Of a DNA stretch of 64,000 bases, positions 39,677 through 49,514 are shown one piece after another; position 1 is the stretch's first letter, and every line of letters starts with the position of its first letter. Made by a program: the position numbers and the translations under genes. The DNA comes from Spirochaetia bacterium (GTDB taxonomy: Bacteria; Spirochaetota; Spirochaetia; CADAEX01). Where the stretch lies: assembly GCA_017446885.1 (NCBI GenBank), contig JAFSOR010000028.1:1-64000 (forward strand), given 5' to 3'. Under the pieces are notes generated by a model that ran no database searches, had not been told where the DNA came from, and saw only the letters and a list, made by a program, of their open reading frames with translations.

Positions 39677-42507
39677 ATAAATGGGATTTCTGCATACAGC
39701 ATCCTTTCTCTGTATTAATCTGCTGGCTTGGGGTTGTATTCTTGGGTATATGCAGCCTTATTAAGCTTGATATCGGCTTTTATCCAGAGGTATCTATTCC
39801 ATACGCAACTATAACTGCAGAGTTTCCAGGGATACCGGCAGATGAGGTGGAGAAGCTGGTGACAATCCCGCTCGAAAATACTCTTTCGGCAGTAAAGAAT
39901 ATCAGACAGATATCATCCTCGTCAAAGCGGGGCGAGTGCACAATCAGGCTCGAGTTAAGCTGGGATGCCGACATGACAGTGACTGGCAGCGATATACGGA
40001 ATAAAATTGATGCAGTATATCCTTTTCTGCCAGAATCTGTTTCAAGGCCTGTGCTGTCGCTCAAGTCGTTCGCTGATTCAAGGATTATGACTCTGGCTGT
40101 TTTCCCCAAGCCCGGGTTTTCGCTTCTTAAGGCTTCGACATTGGTGGAGAAGGAACTTAAAAGCCGCATTTTAACCTTGGATGGTGTTGCTCAGGTGCAG
40201 CTTATGGGGTGCATAGAACCCGAGGTTCAGGTCGATGTCAATTATAACCGCCTTATGTCGGCTGATTCCCTGGATATGCATAAGGTGGCAGAGGCTATAA
40301 GAAAAAGCATTTTCCGTTATCCCGTGGGTAATGTGGAAGAGGGGGAACACCGTTATCCGCTTAGGGCAGAAACCGATATCAAAGCTCTTGAAGATCTATG
40401 TCAGATTCCACTGGATGCAGATGGAGCAATGGCATTGGAAGATGTGGCATCGGTCGTATCGGGAGAAAAAGAACAGAGCTCATTTTTCTCTCATAATGGA
40501 AAGGAGGGAATAGGCCTTAAAATCATAAAGACAGGAGGCAGCAGCCTTCTTAAAACATGCCGCGGAATTCGTAATGCTGTAAAAAATCTTTCCGGCATAT
40601 ATGATGATTTCTTTGAGATAGAAATAATAGAGGATAATTCAAAGCCGCTTGAGCAGGCAATCTTGAGTCTGGCTTTTACTATTGGTGCCGGTATTGTTTG
40701 TGCCTGCATAGTCATTGTGCTTCTGATGCAGAACAGGCATATTGCACTTATAGTAATATCAGCGTTGCCATTCTCGCTGTTTCCGCTCTTTGTATGTATG
40801 CACTGTGCCGGGATTCCTCTGAATATAATTACCCTGTCGGCACTGGCTATAGGGGCTGGAATGGTTTTTGACAATTCAGTTGTAGTCATAGGGCATCTTC
40901 TTGAGAAAAAGCACTATTTAAGCTGTGCCCCTGCAGTCATAGGTTCTACAATTACTACAATCATAATATTTGTTCCTATCATTCTGCTCCCCGGCCTTAT
41001 GGGCAAAGTGTTCGAAAGCCTTGCGGCAACTGTCATTCTTTTTCTTGCAATCTCATGCATTGTATCTCTTACGCTGACCCCTGCTCTGTATACCCTGCTT
41101 AAGAAGTTTATATGTTACAAGCCGCGCCCCTTTGCTTTTGAAAGATGGTACAGCTATTATCTTGACTGGAGCAGGTCAAAAAAAGGGTTTCTTGTCCTCA
41201 TTGCCTTAATAACTCTGCTTCCGCTGACTATTGCTTTATTCATACCTTTCAGCATTGTGCCTGAAACCCAATCAGACACGGCCGAGATACAGGTCGATTT
41301 CCCTTATGGTTACCCTTTTGATACCTACACTTCATGGGCTTGTGCACTGGAAAAGGAAATGTCTGAAAAAAGCTTGTGCAAGGATGTGACAATAATTGGA
41401 GGCTATGACCGCGAATCAGGACAGGATTTGAATACATTTATATTCCGGGTACAAGGGGGAAATAAGAAGGCTCTTGAACAATTCTTTAACAGCATGCCCT
41501 GGAAGTGCCAGGTGCTGGAAGAGAAGAATTTCCTTTCAGTTTTGGCCGGGAACAACAGGCTTTATTATGTGACTTCCCCCGACCGCGATGTGCTGGAAAA
41601 AGAGCTGTCCCGTATAGAAGATAATGCAAGAGCAGATGGAGTTTCTGCAGCAATAATCCATGGTATAAACAATTATCCTGAATATAAAGTTTCTGTATCC
41701 GACAATATTTATTCTGCAGGCTTGACCCCTGCCGATATTTTCGAGGCTATATCGATGGCTGGAGAAGGAATCATAGTGGCACAGCTTGATATGGACGGGA
41801 ACCCGGTAGATGTCAGACTGCGGTATGGCAGGGAATTTGTTGATACCCCGGAGAAGATATCATCGCTTGTTTTTAAGAAAGATGGAAAAACCTTATTTGT
41901 TCAGCCTTTTATAAAGATTGCAGAAGAGCATAATTCCTTTGTTCTTGACAGGCTGAACCGGCAGAATGCGCTGTTTCTGACTTTTTTGCCAGACACCGGG
42001 AATGGATATGGTGCATTCAAAGTCTCAGATGTATTAAGCAAGGTTCACAGCAGGGAGATTCTTGTCCTTTTTACAGGGGCTGTCGCGTTTATCTGGTTTG
42101 TCCTGGCTGTCCAGTTTGAGTCCTGCCGGTTACCTTTCCTGATTCTGTGCACTGTTCCTATGGGTATCTCTGGCAGTCTGCTTGCCCTGTTTGCGACAGG
42201 AAAGGGCATGAATATAAGTTCGGTGCTGGGGCTTATGATTCTTTCCGGAACTGCTGTCAATTCCGGCATACTTATTCTATCTGACATAATTCATGGTGTT
42301 CCTGCAAGCCAAGCTGCATTGCACAGGCTTAGGACTGTGTGCATTACCCTTTTCTCTACAGTTACTGCGCTGCTTCCTGTTGCATTGTTCGATTCAAACC
42401 CAATCCAGAGCTGTGCTTCGGTCTCGCTTCTGGGGGGTCTTGTATTCGGGACAGCAGCCTTGTTTGCCCTTATACCGGCCCTTATAAAGGAGGATGCCAA
42501 TGTATAA
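39673..42507 (+). CDS. RND efflux permease (full length)
   Basis: A 944-aa inner-membrane pump. TM1 spans about 12-30. Porter PN1 is present (ITAEFPGIPADEVEKLVTIPLE). TM2-6 lie around 335-470, with motif GAGMVFDNSVVVIGH: Asp-Asn replaces the proton-relay Asp-Asp of AcrB, a variant common in other RNDs. A second porter loop follows. TM8-12 lie around 800-935 (GLMILSGTAVNSGILILSD). It is slightly short of the usual 1020-1050 aa. It drives proton-coupled export through the adaptor and TolC. A second, incomplete RND gene follows and overlaps it by 8 nt, suggesting a heteromeric pump. Confidence 0.9.
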   Translation: MNKWDFCIQHPFSVLICWLGVVFLGICSLIKLDIGFYPEVSIPYATITAEFPGIPADEVEKLVTIPLENTLSAVKNIRQISSSSKRGECTIRLELSWDADMTVTGSDIRNKIDAVYPFLPESVSRPVLSLKSFADSRIMTLAVFPKPGFSLLKASTLVEKELKSRILTLDGVAQVQLMGCIEPEVQVDVNYNRLMSADSLDMHKVAEAIRKSIFRYPVGNVEEGEHRYPLRAETDIKALEDLCQIPLDADGAMALEDVASVVSGEKEQSSFFSHNGKEGIGLKIIKTGGSSLLKTCRGIRNAVKNLSGIYDDFFEIEIIEDNSKPLEQAILSLAFTIGAGIVCACIVIVLLMQNRHIALIVISALPFSLFPLFVCMHCAGIPLNIITLSALAIGAGMVFDNSVVVIGHLLEKKHYLSCAPAVIGSTITTIIIFVPIILLPGLMGKVFESLAATVILFLAISCIVSLTLTPALYTLLKKFICYKPRPFAFERWYSYYLDWSRSKKGFLVLIALITLLPLTIALFIPFSIVPETQSDTAEIQVDFPYGYPFDTYTSWACALEKEMSEKSLCKDVTIIGGYDRESGQDLNTFIFRVQGGNKKALEQFFNSMPWKCQVLEEKNFLSVLAGNNRLYYVTSPDRDVLEKELSRIEDNARADGVSAAIIHGINNYPEYKVSVSDNIYSAGLTPADIFEAISMAGEGIIVAQLDMDGNPVDVRLRYGREFVDTPEKISSLVFKKDGKTLFVQPFIKIAEEHNSFVLDRLNRQNALFLTFLPDTGNGYGAFKVSDVLSKVHSREILVLFTGAVAFIWFVLAVQFESCRLPFLILCTVPMGISGSLLALFATGKGMNISSVLGLMILSGTAVNSGILILSDIIHGVPASQAALHRLRTVCITLFSTVTALLPVALFDSNPIQSCASVSLLGGLVFGTAALFALIPALIKEDANV

Positions 42508-44623
42508 TAATGATTTCAGGCTTAAGCTTATTTTCCTTGCGCTGTGCATTCTTATTCTGCTTGCAATAAAAGGTCACATAAAATTGGGTTATGCCCCCGA
42601 ACCCGAGAGGAAAAGTATTGCTGTGACTTTTAATTATTATGGTGCGTTTGAAAAAGAGGTTGAGACCCTGGTCTCAAGGCTTGAGGAGGCATATATGGAA
42701 GTCCGTGGGATACAATGTGTCGAATCGGAGTCTGAGGAGGGCAGAGGATACATCCTATGCCAGTTTTCAGACCAGGCTGGACTTGATGATGCCTATGTGC
42801 AGATTTCTGATATTACAGCATATGTCTGGTCCAGTTTCCCAGAAGGGGCAAGCCGCCCCACCATAACTAGAAGCTCCCGTGATTCGTACCCTGTCTATAT
42901 TGCTTATTATCCGCAGGAAAAGGGAGAAGATGCAGACCTGATAAAAAAGGCTTACGAGGCAGTGCCTAGAGTGGGGGCGGTGGAACTGGGCGGCCAGAGG
43001 AAAAAAGAACTTATGGTGGAACTGCATACTGGCCGCCTGGCCGGCATGGCGCTGCCCAGCCAGAAGCTGGGCAGCCTGCTGCGCAGAAGCAACCTTGCAC
43101 GCAAGGTTGCCATGCCGGGTGGGCAAACGCTGGTGCTTTCTTCCCGCCTTTCTGCATCTGAGTTTGGGCGGGTGCATGTGAGCCCCGAGCTTAGGCTTTC
43201 GGATGTGGCCGACCTTGAATACAAGGAAGCATCGCATCAGAGTCTGGGGCACATCGACGGGGAATCGGTTCTGCTATTTTTTGTTATGAAATCAGGAGAA
43301 GGAAATATAGTCCGGCTCTGCCGGGAATTGGATCTGTTGACTGCACATTTCGGTGGCAGCCAGTTTTTTAGCCTTGGGAATAAAATAGAAAAGTCGTTCA
43401 TAGTTACCTCTGTCATACTCCTTCTCCTGATTATTTTTTTAAACCTGGGGGTGTGGTATAAGACAAGAAGTTTTCTTCTTATGGCACATTTAACCTGTTT
43501 TGCAATAGGTAGTCCTCTTGCCGCCATCTTTGCTGTCAGTATTGCAGGTTTCCAGGTGGATATGACAGTGATGGCGGCTCTTTTTTTAGTTGTCTGTCTT
43601 ACGTTTAACTTCCATACTCTGGCATTAAGCTTGGTTTCCGCTCTCATAATTGCTCTCTACATGCCGGAGCCCATAAAGGCTCTTATCCTTCCTTTTTGCA
43701 TTGCCCTGGCATCTGGTTTATGTGCTGCATCGGTCTGCCGGCACTTTTTTAAACATCTCTCGCTCCCACGGTACAGGATTCCAGTCTGGTGTTATTCTCC
43801 GCTTCTCCTTTTTGCAATTGTTCTTCTTCCTTTTACTTCATTTCCGCCGGTTTCATCCGATGTCTCATTCTCGCTTGAATATGAAAGCGGCACATCGCCT
43901 TCTTTTATCCAGAAAAGTGCTCTAGATATTGAGTCTGAACTCCTTAAATGGAGTGCTTTTGAACGTCTGACTATGTATGCGGGGCAGGATAGAGCCTCTT
44001 TCACTATTATAGGTGGTAAAAAAGGTGATATTATGGCTAAAATCAATGAATTATCATCACGCTGGCCCGAAATATTTTTCTATATTCCGGAAAAACATAC
44101 CCGGCACGCTGTTAATGTGTTTGTATATGGCAATGATGTGCCTGAAATCAAAAATAATGTGTTGCAACTGGCTAAATATGTGAACGAAAATGCAAATAAT
44201 GTGAAAATTATCTATCATTTTAAATCTGATGTGCAAAATATTGTGCTTGAGATTCCGATAAAGTGCATAGAATCTGGAATATATCCGTATGATGTATATA
44301 GACATCTTTATTATACTGTTGCAGAGCCTGTGGTAGACAAGTTTTTTGACAGGGAGGTTGAGACCGATGTAAAACTCCGCGGCGATGCCAAATATAGGGG
44401 GAGCCTTGCGGGGCTTCTTTCGATGCCGGTTCTGACAGATGATGGCATAATGGAGGCTGAAGACCTTATCACAGTACACAGAATACCAGCTCAGGGGCGT
44501 ATCTGTCATAGGAACAGGATGCGATGCCTAAGCCTGTCGGTGACTGGGATCTCCAGGAAAAAACTTCGTAAACTAGTCTCGGAGTTTCAGTTTTCAGGCA
44601 GCTGCCATGGTGAAGTTCTATAA
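42500..44623 (+). CDS. Shortened RND-like permease partner
   Basis: A 707-aa protein that follows an RND layout up to the second porter region and then stops. There is one N-terminal TM (about 8-26), a first porter loop (ITVTFNYYGAFEKEVETLVSRLEE-like start), a TM block (about 300-455) and a second periplasmic loop to the end. TM8-12 are absent, and the TM4 acidic relay seen in full pumps is not apparent. No frameshift or downstream remnant is seen before metG. It probably serves as a non-transporting or structural subunit beside the full RND. ATG 42500 has AAGGAGG about 7 nt upstream. Confidence 0.75.
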   Translation: MYNNDFRLKLIFLALCILILLAIKGHIKLGYAPEPERKSIAVTFNYYGAFEKEVETLVSRLEEAYMEVRGIQCVESESEEGRGYILCQFSDQAGLDDAYVQISDITAYVWSSFPEGASRPTITRSSRDSYPVYIAYYPQEKGEDADLIKKAYEAVPRVGAVELGGQRKKELMVELHTGRLAGMALPSQKLGSLLRRSNLARKVAMPGGQTLVLSSRLSASEFGRVHVSPELRLSDVADLEYKEASHQSLGHIDGESVLLFFVMKSGEGNIVRLCRELDLLTAHFGGSQFFSLGNKIEKSFIVTSVILLLLIIFLNLGVWYKTRSFLLMAHLTCFAIGSPLAAIFAVSIAGFQVDMTVMAALFLVVCLTFNFHTLALSLVSALIIALYMPEPIKALILPFCIALASGLCAASVCRHFFKHLSLPRYRIPVWCYSPLLLFAIVLLPFTSFPPVSSDVSFSLEYESGTSPSFIQKSALDIESELLKWSAFERLTMYAGQDRASFTIIGGKKGDIMAKINELSSRWPEIFFYIPEKHTRHAVNVFVYGNDVPEIKNNVLQLAKYVNENANNVKIIYHFKSDVQNIVLEIPIKCIESGIYPYDVYRHLYYTVAEPVVDKFFDREVETDVKLRGDAKYRGSLAGLLSMPVLTDDGIMEAEDLITVHRIPAQGRICHRNRMRCLSLSVTGISRKKLRKLVSEFQFSGSCHGEVL

Positions 44624-44690
44624 TTTACTTGTATAACCTTTATTTTTAGTATATTTTCTATATTATAGCCAATTATCAAGAGGTATAACT

Positions 44691-47018
44691 GTGAAAAGAA
44701 GATTGATCACATCGGCACTTCCTTATGTAAACAATATTCCGCACCTTGGAAACCTTATCCAGATGCTTTCAGGCGATGTATTTGCCCGGTTCTGCCGGCT
44801 TCGCGGGTACGACACCCTTTATATCTGCGGTACCGACGAGTATGGTACAGCAACCGAGACCAGAGCCCTGGAGGAGAAGAAGACTCCACGGGAGCTGTGC
44901 GACTACTATTTTGCAGAGCATACAAAAATCTACGACTGGTTCCATATCGATTTTGACAAGTTCGGCCGCACCTCTAACGACGAATGCACCGAGATTACAC
45001 AGAATCTTTTTAACGACCTGGACAAGGCAGGCCTTATAACAGAGCACACCAACCAGCAGCTTTTCTGCCCTAAGTGCAACATGTTCCTGTCAGACCGCTA
45101 TGTGCGCGGAGTCTGCCCTAAGTGCGGTGCAAGCGATGCCCGCGGCGACCAGTGCGACGGCTGCGGTTCTCTTTTGGACCCGATCGACCTTAAGGAGCCC
45201 AAGTGCGTAACCTGCGGCTCCACACCAGAGGTACGGGAGACCAAGCACCTCTACATCAATCTTCCTGCCATAAGCGGCAAACTGGAAGAATGGATGGACA
45301 AGGTGAGCAAAGATGGCAAGTGGTCTGACAACGCAATCAACACCACCAAGTCGTGGCTCAAGGCTGGGCTTAACGAGCGTGCCATAACCCGGGACCTTAA
45401 GTGGGGTATCCCTGTTCCAAAGGCAGGCTACGAGAACAAAGTTTTCTATGTCTGGTTCAATGCTCCAATAGGATATATCTCTATTACAGCCCAGCTGGCA
45501 AACGAGCTTAAGAAGGCTGGCAAACAGAGCTTTGACTGGAAAAGCTGGTGGCTCCCTGAAGAAAGCGACGAGGCCAAGGGCAAAGAAGATGTCCAGCTGT
45601 TCCAGTTCATCGGAAAGGACAATATTCCGTTCCATACAGTAATCTTCCCATGCACACTGCTGGGTTCGGGCCACAACTGGACCAAGCTGTTCCACATGAG
45701 CTCATCCGAATACCTCAACTACGAGGACGGCAAGTTCTCAAAGAGCCGCGGCGTTGGCGTATTCGGTTCCGATGCCATTGCAACAGGAATCCCTGCCGAT
45801 GCATGGCGGTTCTACATCTTCTACAACCGGCCTGAGAAATCAGATTTCCAGTTTACATGGAAGGATTTCCAGGAAAAGATGAACAGCGAGCTTATCGGAA
45901 ACCTTGGAAACCTGGTGAACCGCACCCTGCTGTTTGTGAATAAATACTATGACGGCAAAATTCCAGAGGCTCCTGTGGACGATGCTCTGTGGGCTGATAT
46001 CCATGCACGCGAGGCTAAGATTGCAGAGCTTCTTGAGTGGGCAGAGCTTAAAGAGGCATTCCACGAGATGTTTGCAATTTCCGATATTGCCAACAAAGCA
46101 TTCCAGGCTGCCGAGCCGTGGAAGACCCGGAACACAGACCCGGAGCTGGCTGCCAAGCTTATCCACAACCTGTGCTATGTAATCAAGGACCTTATGATAA
46201 TGATGCATCCGTATATGCCGCAGTACACACAGAAGGTGATGAGCTACTTTGGCAGCGCGGTATACGAGAGTCGCGTGGACCTGGGCAGCCGGCCTGGAAT
46301 GGGCTGGGCCGATGTGGGCAAGACCGAAGGGCTTACTACTGTGGGACCGACCGAAGTCTTCTTTACTCCGATGGACAAGAAGACTATGGAAGCGTTCCGC
46401 GACCAGTTCTCAGGTAATCAGAAGGACCGCAAAGAGGCAAAGCCACAGCAGGCCCAGCCGCAGAAACAGCAGCCTAAGAAGAAAGCCTCGGAGCCCGAGG
46501 TTCTTCCCGCTGCCGAGCAGCCTGCATTCTTTGCCAAGAATATCCGCCTTAAGGTGGCTAAGATTGTCAGCGTAGAGCGGAACCCCGAGAGCGACAAGCT
46601 CTATATCGAGCACCTGGACGACGGAAGCGGCGAAGACCGCGTTATCCAGAGCGGCCTTGTTCCATACCTGACACCGGATGAGCTTCTGGGCAAGCACATA
46701 ATCCTGGCCGACAACCTAAAGCCGCGTAAGATGCGCGGTGTGGAGAGCCGGGGCATGCTTCTTGCTGCCGACTACAAGGACTCCGATGGCAAGGAGTGCG
46801 TGGAAGTTCTTTCTGCACCATGGGCATCCCCTGGCACCAATGTAGTGCTGGAAGGCGATGATGTGAATGCAGTTAAGCCTGACAATATCGATGCAGATAT
46901 ATTCTTCAGCATAGAGATAAATGTTGTTGAGAAAAAGGTTGAGATTGGCGGCAAGAAGCTGGTTGCAGATGGCAGGCTTCTTGAGACAGAGTTCACTGTG
47001 AACGGCGGAGTGCACTGA
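44691..47018 (+). CDS. metG: Methionyl-tRNA synthetase with C-terminal tRNA-binding domain
   Basis: A 775-aa class I synthetase. The HIGH-type motif is YVNNIPHLGN near residue 12. Four zinc-knuckle Cys pairs follow near 125-180 (CPKCNMFL, CPKCGASD, CDGCGS, CVTCGS). The KMSKS-type loop is KFSKSRGVG near 347. After a Gln/Lys/Pro-rich linker (about 575-605) an EMAP/Arc1p-type tRNA-binding domain spans about 615-720. The start is GTG 44691 with GAGG upstream. A TTG-started FemAB-type gene begins 1 nt after the stop. Confidence 0.97.
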   Translation: MKRRLITSALPYVNNIPHLGNLIQMLSGDVFARFCRLRGYDTLYICGTDEYGTATETRALEEKKTPRELCDYYFAEHTKIYDWFHIDFDKFGRTSNDECTEITQNLFNDLDKAGLITEHTNQQLFCPKCNMFLSDRYVRGVCPKCGASDARGDQCDGCGSLLDPIDLKEPKCVTCGSTPEVRETKHLYINLPAISGKLEEWMDKVSKDGKWSDNAINTTKSWLKAGLNERAITRDLKWGIPVPKAGYENKVFYVWFNAPIGYISITAQLANELKKAGKQSFDWKSWWLPEESDEAKGKEDVQLFQFIGKDNIPFHTVIFPCTLLGSGHNWTKLFHMSSSEYLNYEDGKFSKSRGVGVFGSDAIATGIPADAWRFYIFYNRPEKSDFQFTWKDFQEKMNSELIGNLGNLVNRTLLFVNKYYDGKIPEAPVDDALWADIHAREAKIAELLEWAELKEAFHEMFAISDIANKAFQAAEPWKTRNTDPELAAKLIHNLCYVIKDLMIMMHPYMPQYTQKVMSYFGSAVYESRVDLGSRPGMGWADVGKTEGLTTVGPTEVFFTPMDKKTMEAFRDQFSGNQKDRKEAKPQQAQPQKQQPKKKASEPEVLPAAEQPAFFAKNIRLKVAKIVSVERNPESDKLYIEHLDDGSGEDRVIQSGLVPYLTPDELLGKHIILADNLKPRKMRGVESRGMLLAADYKDSDGKECVEVLSAPWASPGTNVVLEGDDVNAVKPDNIDADIFFSIEINVVEKKVEIGGKKLVADGRLLETEFTVNGGVH

Positions 47019-47019
47019 T

Positions 47020-47970
47020 TTGTCCGGCACATTCCTCCAAAGCAACCTGTGGACTCTGTTCAAAGGGTCGTTCGGGTGGGAACCCTATTCTTTCCATTAC
47101 GAGGGAAAACTTGTAAATGTGCTCCTGCGCCATTTTGGAAAATTCTTTTCTCTCGCATATATCCCATATGCACCCATAGAGCAGGATAAGCTTGAAGAGA
47201 TTTCAGCATACCTTAAGACTCTGCTCCCGAAAGGTTGTGTCTTTATCCGTTACGACCTGCCCTGGTATGTGGCGCAGGAGGGGGAGTGGCCCGATGCACC
47301 AAAGTCTTTCCATAAGGCAATAATGGATATTCAGCCTCCATCATCTGTTATCCTGAACATATCCCGCCCGCTGGAAGAAATCCTGAAAGGGACCAAGGAG
47401 AGGGTACGACGCAACATAAAGACAGCCGAAAAGAAAGGGGTTGCCATCTCCTGCCATGGAGGCGAGGAACTCCAAGTATGGTATGATCTGTATAAAGAGA
47501 CATCAGACAGGGACAGGATATCTATTCATCCCTTAAGCTATTATCAGAAACTTTTTGAGCTTGCATCAAACCAGAAACGTTTTGATGTCCGCCTGTATCT
47601 TGCATCGGTGGAAGGGGATGCCATTGCTGGAATTATTACCATGTTTGATGGAAAGGAGGCCACTTACCTTTATGGAGCCTCTGCAAACAGAAAGCGGGAG
47701 ACTATGCCTGCCTATGCCCTGCAGTGGAGGGCAATCCAGGATGCCAAGGAAGCAGGATGTCTGGAATACGATTTCTTTGGAATCCCGCCGGTGGATGACC
47801 CCAGCCATCCTATGCACGGGCTATATCTGTTCAAGACAGGGTGGGGCGGCGCAATAATTCATCGCCCGGGATGCTGGGACTATCCATGCCGGCCTGTGCT
47901 GTATAAGTTGTCACGGCTCTACGAATCTGCCCGCAAGTGGTATTATAAGAAGTTCAAGAAGAATAAGTGA
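47020..47970 (+). CDS. FemAB-family aminoacyltransferase
   Basis: A 316-aa GNAT-fold protein. Its RRNIKTAEKKGVAIS stretch near residue 133, TYLYGASANRKRE near 222 and the closing FKTGWGG motif near 275 are typical of FemABX. These enzymes use aminoacyl-tRNA to add amino acids to lipid II or peptidoglycan stems. The start is TTG 47020, directly after metG, and the metG 3' end must supply the ribosome. Treponemal peptidoglycan is thin, so the substrate may be unusual. It is convergent with the uridylyltransferase gene, 3 nt apart. Confidence 0.8.
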   Translation: MSGTFLQSNLWTLFKGSFGWEPYSFHYEGKLVNVLLRHFGKFFSLAYIPYAPIEQDKLEEISAYLKTLLPKGCVFIRYDLPWYVAQEGEWPDAPKSFHKAIMDIQPPSSVILNISRPLEEILKGTKERVRRNIKTAEKKGVAISCHGGEELQVWYDLYKETSDRDRISIHPLSYYQKLFELASNQKRFDVRLYLASVEGDAIAGIITMFDGKEATYLYGASANRKRETMPAYALQWRAIQDAKEAGCLEYDFFGIPPVDDPSHPMHGLYLFKTGWGGAIIHRPGCWDYPCRPVLYKLSRLYESARKWYYKKFKKNK

Positions 47971-47973
47971 TAT

Positions 47974-49455
47974 TTACTTTTTAGCCACCCACCGGCCCTC
48001 TTCCAACTCAAGGCCATACTGGGATTTCAGATTCCACACAAGCCCCTTCTGCACAGCGCGCACTGCCCGGACAAAGTCAGAGTCCTCATGTTCCTTAAGA
48101 TAGCTTCTTGCGCATTCAAGGTCCGATGCCAGCATGTTGTCCATAAGGAGCTTTGATGCTATGAACCGCTCGTACTTCTCAACTGCAAATATCATCAGAT
48201 TGTCCAGAAGCCCTATGACCTCCCAGGTTATCTGCTCGGCCTGTGAATACTGCCCTATATCTTTGTTCTGATTGCTCAATCTTATAGGGAGGTTTGCTAT
48301 TATTTTTTCCAGGTTCTCCACCAGATACTCCAGGTTGAAAAGCCCGGTGGCGCAGTTGAACAGTATCGGCATACCCATATCCTCGTTCTTTTTGACAAAA
48401 GCCTCTGACACAGCCCTGCCTATGTCTCCGCAGGTAAGGTGTCCGTTCCTCTCGCGGATAAGGATTCCCCCCTTCACATCCACAGGGGTCTTGAAGGAGA
48501 AGTCGAATGTGGCCTGCCGCCCTGTAAGGGCAAGTGCAGCAAGTTCCACAGGGGTTATGGTGAACCCTATGTTGTCCACGTTCCCCAGGTATACAAACTT
48601 CTTTCCGGCATCCAGGAGCTTCTTATAGATGTCACACAGCACTATGAAGTTCTGACCATGTCCGCCGGGTAGCCCGTAGTAATTGCCTTCTGCATCCTTG
48701 AAGAAGGAGAGCGGGTAGCCGGCTGTGGTGGGAGTGAATGCAGGGATCAAGGGCTGGATGGCACTTTCGGGTTCTGTGACATCAACTCCGGTCTGGGCTA
48801 TAAGCTCCTTAAGGATAGGGGAGTTCTTGTACTCCTTGTACCTGGCAGCCAGCTTTGAGTCGGTGTTGTCGCTTGTCATCTGGAATATGGCATACTGGTA
48901 CTCCGATGCGCCCTTTCCTGTCACCTCCTGTGACTGCTTTATATGCCGCAGAACCGAGCGCATCTTTAGCTCGATGAAATCGTAGCCTGGGGTTCCGTCG
49001 GGGTTTATGTATGCCGGGGTTATCCCCTTGGGTTTGCCTTTGTATTTCTCTGTCAGGATATCGAAGGCCTCCTGGCACTGGGCAAAGAGTTCTGGATTGA
49101 ACTTGGAGTTATTCTTGACATCGCAGTAGCTGGTTGCCATGCCTCCGTTAAGTATGCCGTAGGAAAGGTATGGAATCAGATAAAGGCCAAGCATATGAAG
49201 CGCCTTGTAGTTAAAGCAGAATGTGTCACCGTCGCATGGGACATCATCTATTGCAGAGCGAGGGATTGAGAACTTATCAAGGGCTTTCTCGGCAAGTTTC
49301 CTGCTTACAGGGAACTTCATGTTGGAACGCAGTATAAAGATGTCCTTGCCGTCTGGGTGTGGAAGTATGTCGGCATCCAAGGTCTTTACATCAAAGTTCC
49401 GGGATGCATTGACTGCTGCTAATATCTTTTTGCCAAGCTCTAAATCAATTGCCAT
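47974..49455 (-). CDS. UDPGP-family uridylyltransferase
   Basis: A 493-aa protein of the UTP--sugar-1-phosphate uridylyltransferase family found in eukaryotes and some bacteria. It carries LILNGGMATSYCDVK-like substrate binding near residue 100 (YGILNGGMATSYCDVKN), the LPGGHGQNF motif near 265 and LGNVDNIG near 295. It makes UDP-glucose or UDP-N-acetyl sugar, supplying glycan synthesis. A GalU-type enzyme is unrelated. The start is the ATG at 49455. Exact sugar specificity is not readable. Confidence 0.82.
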   Translation of the reverse strand: MAIDLELGKKILAAVNASRNFDVKTLDADILPHPDGKDIFILRSNMKFPVSRKLAEKALDKFSIPRSAIDDVPCDGDTFCFNYKALHMLGLYLIPYLSYGILNGGMATSYCDVKNNSKFNPELFAQCQEAFDILTEKYKGKPKGITPAYINPDGTPGYDFIELKMRSVLRHIKQSQEVTGKGASEYQYAIFQMTSDNTDSKLAARYKEYKNSPILKELIAQTGVDVTEPESAIQPLIPAFTPTTAGYPLSFFKDAEGNYYGLPGGHGQNFIVLCDIYKKLLDAGKKFVYLGNVDNIGFTITPVELAALALTGRQATFDFSFKTPVDVKGGILIRERNGHLTCGDIGRAVSEAFVKKNEDMGMPILFNCATGLFNLEYLVENLEKIIANLPIRLSNQNKDIGQYSQAEQITWEVIGLLDNLMIFAVEKYERFIASKLLMDNMLASDLECARSYLKEHEDSDFVRAVRAVQKGLVWNLKSQYGLELEEGRWVAKK

Positions 49456-49514
49456 TATCTAATTTTATACCATATAAACATTTTTTACAATCTGCCGATT
49501 TATATAGAGAACCT

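Noticed and set aside
39673-42507. Asp-Asn in RND TM4 as a sign of a dead pump
   Set aside because: The same Asp-Asn variant is common in many functional RND families.
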